Of a DNA stretch of 64,000 nt, positions 57,824 through 64,000 are shown in pieces. The stretch covers positions 2,666,001 to 2,730,000 of the forward strand of contig JBITNC010000001.1 in assembly GCA_050084985.1 (NCBI GenBank). The letters are read 5' to 3'. Every line of letters begins with the position of its first letter. The first letter of the stretch is position 1. The DNA comes from Nageia nagi (lineage: Eukaryota; Pinophyta). The notes beneath the pieces are model-generated. The model did not search any database. It worked only from the letters and a program-made list of their open reading frames with translations, and was not told the DNA's origin. Both the position numbers and the translations under genes were made by a program.

Positions 57824-59830
57824 TTAAGCATTACAAAGTTGGAAGAAATATAACCTTTTTCGTTTCCTCCAATCGTACAATAGAAAATCAAAATTTTCAA
57901 GAAATAAGTGTTGGCACTCCTTCCACTTTCTAAGTAGGATCTCCTCCATTGTTGATGTTGCTCCTTCATTGAGTGCCTCCTTTTGTTGAGTAGCTCCCCC
58001 TTCAACAAAAGTCTCTCCATATGTGATCTTAATCAACCACACTCTTTCATCTCTTGGATGGTCTTCAAACCATGCTTTTAGTGGCATTCCATCAATTCTA
58101 TAAGTATTGGTTTTCAAGAACCAATCTCTCTCACAATGGTGTTTGAACCATTCTTTTATCTCTCTCTCATTTTTTATATGGTGTTTAAACCATATTTGCA
58201 AGTAGTCATTTGCTCTTGCATTCATTACATCATAGCATACTCCACATGAGTATGTTCTCATCATTTCACAATAATCATTATACCACACTACTCTCTCACA
58301 AATGTTTACACACACTTTGAGACAATAGAAAGCCACACATTGGCTAATTACATATGCAACTTTGAGTTGCTCCTCACACAAAGTTTCACTCAAAAAATCA
58401 CACCTAACTAAGGTTTTACATTCTTCATTTGGATCCACATGACCCAAGTTTTTCATCAATGTCTTCTCCCAAGGAAGACTCTTCAATGTTGTCTCCATGA
58501 TGCAATCCTCAAGCAATGCCTTGATAAGACATTCTCCTCTATTCTCCATAGCCTTCAAGCTATCCTTCACACATCTAATCAGCAAACATTCATTAGTAGC
58601 ATTAGCAAATAAGCCAAAAAATAAGAAATCATTTCCTCTAATGATATTTTGGTGAGTAGATATCCACATTAATCTTTCCTTTGATGTTGCTTTTAAAGCA
58701 ATCATTTCTTCATTCATGATAAGGAATTCCCATGATTCCTCTTTGCATATTGTTGCCTTTATGAGATAACTCTCAAGATCTTTGGATGCCTCCATTTCAC
58801 CATGAAGTCCATCAATGGCTATCTCATTATCTTCTATCTCCTCCTTGAGATAGTCATCTTCATTCTCTTCATTTTCTTCTTCACAAAGTACTATCTCACT
58901 ATTCTTTCTCTCCTCCTTGAGATATACTTTGTCATTCACTCTTGGTAAGTGATCTTCTTGCATGAACATGGAGTTTATAGCCTCCATTTCTTCTTCATCA
59001 ATGACCTCTCTAAGATCATCATCCCATATTGTTTTCATAAGACAATCATCATGTTGTGCTTCCTCCATGAAGCATTCCTCATCTTCTCCTCTCTTCTCAA
59101 CAAGAAGAAGATTCTCACATACACTCTCCTCCTTAAGAGCAATGTAATCATCATCACATATGATTTGAGCCTTGTCTTCATTCACTCCATGTGAGTGAGT
59201 TTCATCTACTCCATGTGAGTAGTTTTCAGCCATGGAACACTCCTCCTCAAGGGTGTCTTCATCTTGTTCTTTATCAAAAAATAACTCTTGCCAACATTGG
59301 GTTGACTCCTCCTCATTCTCCATCATAAGAATGGGTTCACAATATGCCTCTTCCATAAAGCATTCAGCATCATATGGCTGAAATGGTGTCTTCAATGAAC
59401 ACTCTTCAAATGTCTCCTCCATAAGACATGGATCATCACAAGGCCAATCTAATGAAGGCTCCTCCTTCCTTACACAATCTCCATGATTGTCATCTATGGC
59501 TTTATGGGAGTCCTCCTCACATCCATAAGCATATTCTAATGCTTTCCAAGCAATTTGGGCTGTTTTACATTTTGCAATGAGAGGTAAAACATTTGGTTTC
59601 ATTCCTCTCCTAATATCCATAAGAGCTAAGCAATTTTCATATTGCTTCTCTTTCTTCTCTCTTTTCTTCTCTCCTTCAAGAGACTTCCAAGATGGAGGTT
59701 CATCATACCCATCTTCTATAATGCTCCAAAGATCCTTAGCTTTGAGCAAGTTCTTCATTATTATGCTCCACCAAGCATAATTTTCTCCATCAAACTTGGG
59801 TACCTCCAAGTTTTCACACATGATGATCAT
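57824..59830 (-). CDS. Gag-like protein with novel acidic and WF-repeat regions (668 aa)
   Basis: The only long intact frame in the window. Residues 1-50 carry the copia Gag (DUF4219-type) start with KFDGENYAWWSIIMKNLLKA and DLWSIIEDGY; residues 61-103 resemble the beginning of the UBN2 Gag core (ALMDIRRGMK, AQIAWKALEYAYG). After about residue 105 the similarity stops. Residues 105-375 are strongly acidic and Cys-rich with recurring C(F/L)MEE-type motifs (136-140, 157-161, 253-257) and a short tandem SHGVDETHSHGVNED. Residues 490-535 are Cys-rich. Residues 547-605 contain WFKHH (547-551), WFKHH (561-565) and WFEDH (587-591), each followed by charged sequence and Trp. There is no CCHC knuckle, protease, integrase or RT. 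A second Met at codon 4 is an equally possible start. Probably packages or accompanies the element RNA; that role is inferred only from the Gag-like start. Confidence 0.88.
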   Translation of the reverse strand: MIIMCENLEVPKFDGENYAWWSIIMKNLLKAKDLWSIIEDGYDEPPSWKSLEGEKKREKKEKQYENCLALMDIRRGMKPNVLPLIAKCKTAQIAWKALEYAYGCEEDSHKAIDDNHGDCVRKEEPSLDWPCDDPCLMEETFEECSLKTPFQPYDAECFMEEAYCEPILMMENEEESTQCWQELFFDKEQDEDTLEEECSMAENYSHGVDETHSHGVNEDKAQIICDDDYIALKEESVCENLLLVEKRGEDEECFMEEAQHDDCLMKTIWDDDLREVIDEEEMEAINSMFMQEDHLPRVNDKVYLKEERKNSEIVLCEEENEENEDDYLKEEIEDNEIAIDGLHGEMEASKDLESYLIKATICKEESWEFLIMNEEMIALKATSKERLMWISTHQNIIRGNDFLFFGLFANATNECLLIRCVKDSLKAMENRGECLIKALLEDCIMETTLKSLPWEKTLMKNLGHVDPNEECKTLVRCDFLSETLCEEQLKVAYVISQCVAFYCLKVCVNICERVVWYNDYCEMMRTYSCGVCYDVMNARANDYLQIWFKHHIKNEREIKEWFKHHCERDWFLKTNTYRIDGMPLKAWFEDHPRDERVWLIKITYGETFVEGGATQQKEALNEGATSTMEEILLRKWKECQHLFLENFDFLLYDWRKRKRLYFFQLCNA

Positions 59831-61595
59831 CTTCTTCCTTTTTTTTTTTTTTTATATATGGAGATTTCAATAAATCCACATCACACACATCATTAAGAGT
59901 TCCTCTACTGCTATGTATGCTGGACAAATTCAGGTATATCTCCTATGCATGCATTTTTTTTTTAAATTAGAGCACAGGTTTGCTTTGGCTTGGACAGATT
60001 CAATCCAACTATAGTCCAAACAAATCAATTCACCTCCATGGACAGCGCACGTCCTCCCAATCTGCAACACAAGCTTCTCTTGTTTTTTTTTTTTAAAGTG
60101 GCCTCCTTCAGATTACGTGGTCTCCTTCACAGCTTTGGTGTTCCTCTTCAGATTACGTGGTCTCCTTTGACGTCAAATGCGAGCTACCTCTTTCAGCAAT
60201 GCACATTTCTCTTCCACGTCCTCCAGCACCTTCAGTTCCATCAGCACGGGAGCTCCTCCAGCTTATGACCAACCTCTGCGCGAGCCACCAACTCAGATCG
60301 TGTGTGCAGTCTTCGTTCGGATCACAGCGCAAGTTTTCTCCTCTGCGCACGTTTCCTTCACGCAGGTCAGTTTATTTTTTAAACGTGCAGCTCCTCCGCG
60401 TAGCAAAATGTTTCTCAGGTTGGCTTCCCTCATGTAGCTTCATTGCTCCTTACTTCTTCTTCAGCGTGCGACTGTCTCCTTCTCACACGTTTCCTCCTCG
60501 TGACAGACCAGATCAATTCATTTTTCTAACATGCAACTCCTCCGTATACTTCCTCACAGATCAGAAATGATGCACTGCGTACTTCCTCGCGAGCTCCAAG
60601 CACCACGCACTATGCACCATGCAAGCCACCTCCTTCTCCGCGTGAGCAAAGCTACCTGTTCCTTTAACTCCTCCTCCTTCACGAGCAGCGATTCACCAGA
60701 CCACGAACAGACCACCTCCGCTTCACGCGATCTCCTCTGCTCCAGCTCTGCCTTCACGCACGTCTCTTCTCTTAGCTCCTTCAGCTATCTCCACACACCT
60801 ACGCCTGGGATCATCCTCCTCCTTCACGCAAACATCCTCTCCACCTCCGCACAGATCACGATCAGTATCAGATCGCCAAGGATATGGCTTTCCTCATGCA
60901 AGCTTCACACGAGCTTCACAGCGTGATCAACTCCTCCTTCAGCGCGCGAGCAGCGAGTCATCAAAATGTCTCCTTCGTGCTGCCTTTACGCACCTACTTC
61001 ACGCAGTCACGCATGTCCTCAGTGCATGCACGTCGTTGCTTCTTCATTCACTTCATGAATTCTTGCAGCATGGATATGATTTTTTTAGATTACCAATAAC
61101 ATGGCTTTACTCAACGGCATTGATGTAAGGGCCAAGCTTCACGCATGCACAGCCATCTCCTCACGCTGCATCAGCTCTACGCAGGACTTCTCACAGCGTG
61201 CGAGCACCTTCAGCGCCTACAGCTCCTTCACGCGAGCAGCTAGTCTCCTCCTCCGCGTGACAGATCACGTCATTTGTCAGCATGCAACTCCTCTCTCGCG
61301 TCGCAGCTCTCTGCAGGTCTGGCGATCTTCAATGGAGATTTCTCATCTCCCTCTCCTCCACAGAACTTGATCTCACTGTTGATCAAATATCGATGCACAT
61401 CTCCTCTTTTCTGTTGTGCGTGGGTTTCCTTCAAACCTCATGCAACTATTTTTTCTCCATAGGCTTTGGATCTCACACTTGCAAGAATTTGATAAATTCT
61501 TTGCAATGCATCCACAAGCTCAATTGATGATAGTCCTTGAGGAGCTTGATAAGATCCTTCAAGACTTCACCCACTCTAACCCAATAAACAAATCT
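59831..61595 (-). other. GC-richer leader of the gag-only element
   Basis: Untranslated 5' region between PBS and start codon. It is visibly richer in CG dinucleotides and in CTCCTCC/CTTCACGCG motifs than any other part of the window (about 60040-61450); on the transcribed strand this is a purine-rich GGAGGAG/CGCGTGAAGGAG leader. A 40-bp direct repeat of CTTCAGATTACGTGG occurs at 60106 and 60146. Several plus-strand frames of 80-137 codons are open here but overlap in all frames and carry no motif. Two poly(T/A) runs (59840, 60080) lie near its ends. Confidence 0.7.
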
Positions 61596-61607
61596 GCTCT
61601 GATACCA
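61596..61607 (-). promoter_or_regulatory. Primer binding site, initiator tRNA-Met type
   Basis: The minus strand reads TGGTATCAGAGC, the standard plant retrotransposon PBS, two bases inside the 5' LTR. Confidence 0.93.
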
Positions 61608-61609
61608 AT

Positions 61610-61924
61610 TGAGAGAACTATAATGTTCTATATTACTCATCAAAATGAGTTACATATATAGGCTTAATGAGCCATTACAAGACAAGCTAAATGGTTGAGA
61701 TGCAATATTCTCACACCATAACAAATATCACAAATAGCACACCTACGTGAACTACAAGACAATAAGTGATGCCTATCCTAACAAATAGGCTAAGCATGGA
61801 ATATGGTCAACATAGACCAAATATTCCTCACAAGCTAATATTAATCCTTTAGGAAATACTCTTAATCCTAATTAATTAATCTATTAACTTAGGACTTAGG
61901 GATATGTAGGATATAATTCCAACA
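61610..61924 (-). repeat. 5' LTR of the gag-only element (315 bp)
   Basis: Identical by eye to 57471-57785. The inner edge is followed by the PBS; the outer edge is followed by the target duplication CATCT. Confidence 0.96.
61650..61663 (-). promoter_or_regulatory. Possible TATA box of the 5' LTR
   Basis: The minus strand reads GCCTATATATGTAA about 45 bases before the LTR end. It would leave a very short R-U5, so the assignment is tentative. Confidence 0.3.
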
Positions 61925-61929
61925 CATCT

Positions 61930-64000
61930 CCTCTTGCTTCACCTATGTTTGTTATGGTACCACTTGTACCAAGCATATTGCCCCATCCTTGATGGACCTA
62001 ATCCCCTTCTTCTTCTTGCATATCTTGGTAAACAATGATGTCTATGTTTTGGGGTCTGTGAGTTTATTTAGCATCAAACATCTCTATTTCTATCGTAATA
62101 GCCTTCAGCATCTCTTGAATAATTTTGGAATATGGGGTTGTAGTCTTAGGATCCTAGAATTGTGTGGTTTAAGATTTCTTGCAAGTTTATATTCTTCTTT
62201 GAGCTCTATATTGAGTTTATGCAAAGTTTAAATCCTCCTCTTCTTTAGAGAATGCCTGATAAGCAACAACTATCTTTGGTAATCTAATTTTATTTATTGG
62301 CTACTTTGAGCCTGATGTTATCAATCTCCTTTTTCTATGTCCCCTTTTTGATCTTCCTTGAAAATTGGATGGAAGAGGTTGATCTTTCTTTGGCAATGGG
62401 TCTTGCATGTACTAAGATCTAGTATTGTCAATTATCAAAAGTTTTTTTTAATGTGATGGATTTTATTGGATCCATCTAGTTCATCGCTTATTGGCTAGAA
62501 TCTTTGAGTTCAAGGCAAATTATTATCGTTGAGCCTTCCAATTTTTGTATTTATTGATACCTTCAAGGGCAACCAAGCTTTATCCAAATAAAATTCCACT
62601 TGAGGAACACCTTAGCTTCCTACTCTAATTGATTTACAAAATATTCTAATGGACAAGGCTTGTGAGCGAAGGCCAAGATCTTTTACCTATCTAATAATTC
62701 TTGTAACTTCTCCCAATGGGTCATATCCAAGGGATATGCAATTTCTAACTTGAATTCTATATAATGAAATACCATACTTATTTACAACCTATTTTAACAA
62801 AGTAAAATTTTATGTAGTAGCTGTTATATTTATAATGGGTTTGAAATACCTCGAAGCATATTAATCTCTATACACAATTGCCTACTCATTCTATAGAATA
62901 TAATAGGTAGTAACAAATTCGGTAAGAAAAATGGGTTCTCAAATACCCATACTGATAATTACAATTCTATTTCAAAAAGTACCAGGAAACCTATCTTATT
63001 ACCTCCTTGCATTCTTGCATGGTATACTAGTGCATACCTAATAAGGTGGCTTCCCTATTAGGATCTACATGATGGTGCATTAAAAGTTCTCCATGAATTC
63101 ATAAGTATAGACCCATGGTAGTCTTTAGTTAATATAGGGACTTCTCAAGTTAATTGACATATGGATCTATGGATCAAGTTTGCAAGTTCAAACTAAAGTC
63201 CTACCTCCACTAGTGCCTCCAAGTTTTGGTGGACTATAAGCCACCACAAGTAGGAAGAATACCTAAAATTAGATTTTTCTATTTTGAATAAATTTTTCCT
63301 TATCTCATTCGAGATGAAAGTAGGAAAATCATAGAATATATGAGCCTTTATGATGTTATAGGTCATCCTTATCATGGCTTCATATACTTCAATTCGGATC
63401 TTCTTCTTGAGAATTATCGCTAATGCTTGTAGGATTTTTCTATCTCAAGACTTCTCAAAAGAAGCGATATCATAAATTTGCAACAACTTGGTGGACCTCC
63501 CCTTATATCTATGATTAATCCAATATAGCATATAAAAATCATCCTTCTCACACTTTAAATCAATCTATTTTTTTATTTGGAAGGTGTAGTCAGCTGGAAC
63601 TTCAAATGCATGTACAATAACTTCAAAGGAATAGTTGAGAAACATATCAAGTTGATATCTAGACCTTGCCTCTTTTGGTTGCTATTCTTTGAAAGCTCTA
63701 ATTTCATACCCTTGTAGGTTGTGCCTTAGTGCAATAGCATACAACAATTCATGGTAGGTGAAGTATTCATAGGGCACATAATATACCCAACCTTGGTCTA
63801 TAATAATGTCTCTCTTGGATTCAACTAGCGATTTACTCTTACCCATAACTTTAGGATTCAAGTGCTACAATAGGATCCTCATGGGATAACCATGCTAGGT
63901 ATCCATATGATTAATTACTCCCATCTCTATCTAGTTGATGTTGGAAGCATTATCCAAATATTCATTCTAAATTATAATGAGATTAGAATCCACCCCTTCA
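61930..64000 (-). pseudogene. Unassigned family-H internal protein, N-terminal part
   Basis: The minus strand from the right edge keeps one frame for long stretches. A segment near 63860-63690 reads PKVMGKSKSLVESKRDIIID, WVYYVPYEYFTYHELLYAIA and LQGYEIRAFKE; FLNYSFEVIVHAFEVPADYTF lies near 63650-63590; the open stretch 63375-63193 reads TYNIIKAHIFYDFPTFISNE and YSSYLWWLIVHQNLEALVEV; weaker remnants run down to 61930. Stops often replace Gln. I recognise no family. The frame continues into the coiled-coil part at 57470-55970 once the inserted element is ignored, giving a protein with a globular N-part, an acidic/basic linker and a coiled coil. It is cut by the window's right edge. Confidence 0.45.

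Larger units (their letters stand above)
57471..61924 (-). mobile_element. Young non-autonomous gag-only LTR retrotransposon (copia-derived)
   Basis: A 4454-bp element with two 315-bp LTRs that I find identical on reading through, TG...CA ends, and a perfect 5-bp target duplication CATCT (57466-57470 and 61925-61929). The minus-strand order is 5' LTR, tRNA-Met-type PBS, a 1.77-kb GC-richer leader, one intact 668-codon frame, PPT, 3' LTR. No protease, integrase, RT or RNase H is encoded, so mobilisation must have been in trans, presumably by a copia element. The layout matches the TR-GAG type of plant non-autonomous elements. Identical LTRs mean a recent insertion, in contrast to everything else in the window. 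Confidence 0.95.

Noticed and set aside
60157-60926. Overlapping plus-strand open frames of 86-137 codons
   Set aside because: They lie in the CG-rich leader of the young element, are open in several frames at once because of base composition, run against its transcription and show no motif.
1-64000. Bacterial-type systems, CRISPR arrays, rRNA or tRNA genes
   Set aside because: No regularly spaced short repeats with unique spacers, no rRNA-like conserved blocks and no cloverleaf-capable tRNA sequence were noticed; the tandem repeats have 100-295-bp periods without spacers.

Overview
The window looks like intergenic DNA from a large, AT-rich plant nuclear genome, most likely a gymnosperm or a similarly bloated seed-plant genome. 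This is inference: almost every recognisable stretch belongs to an LTR retrotransposon, elements are nested in each other, most reading frames are broken, and no intact host gene, rRNA, tRNA or CRISPR array was seen. Family assignments rest on reading conserved motifs by eye; no database search was possible.

Left third (1-24.3 kb). A Ty3/gypsy gag fragment lies near 0.4 kb. A 1.9 kb LTR (family H, 1635-3536) carries about six 100-bp tandem units. A broken plant-mobile-domain (PMD) coding region lies on the minus strand (4.2-5.3 kb). Element C (5978-21547) is delimited by TGTAGA...TCTACA LTRs and a matching 5-bp target duplication, ACTAT. Inside it are a minus-strand gag (18.4-20.75 kb), two plus-strand PMD copies (11.9-13.4 and 15.9-17.8 kb), a second gag end (14.0-14.5 kb) and a smaller related element D (7860-11857), but no recognisable pol. 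C sits at the edge of three near-identical 295-bp tandem units (21548-22435). The 3' LTR of a plus-strand element, E (23507-24315), follows.

Middle (24.3-35 kb). G1 is a minus-strand gypsy remnant in which protease is followed by an RNase H-like domain and then the start of RT; it is cut off at the outer end of the E LTR. G2 (29179-34999) is a full-length but decayed gypsy element of chromovirus-like gag-PR-RT-RNH-IN type.

Copia block (35.0-49.2 kb). Two related 1.7-kb LTRs enclose two minus-strand copia pol copies (36.96-39.72 and 41.51-44.50 kb), one gag N-terminus and a tandem duplication of the gag zinc-knuckle/coiled-coil region. It is a composite made by nesting or unequal exchange.

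Right (49.3-64 kb). Two unassigned decayed reading frames converge tail to tail near 50.06 kb. A second family-H LTR (54015-55600) with a polypurine tract on its right is followed by a decayed minus-strand frame of unknown family. That frame is split at a GAT-codon run by the youngest feature of the window: a 4.45-kb non-autonomous LTR retrotransposon (57471-61924). Its 315-bp LTRs appear identical, its target duplication CATCT is perfect, and it has a PBS, a PPT and one intact 668-codon frame. That protein starts like a copia Gag but continues into a long acidic Cys-rich region and a C-terminal region with three Trp-Phe-X-X-His repeats, with no PR, IN or RT.

The observations most worth following are this gag-only element, the pol-less gag plus antisense-PMD organisation of C, the RNase H-before-RT order in G1, and the unassigned frames at 49-52 kb and 56-64 kb.
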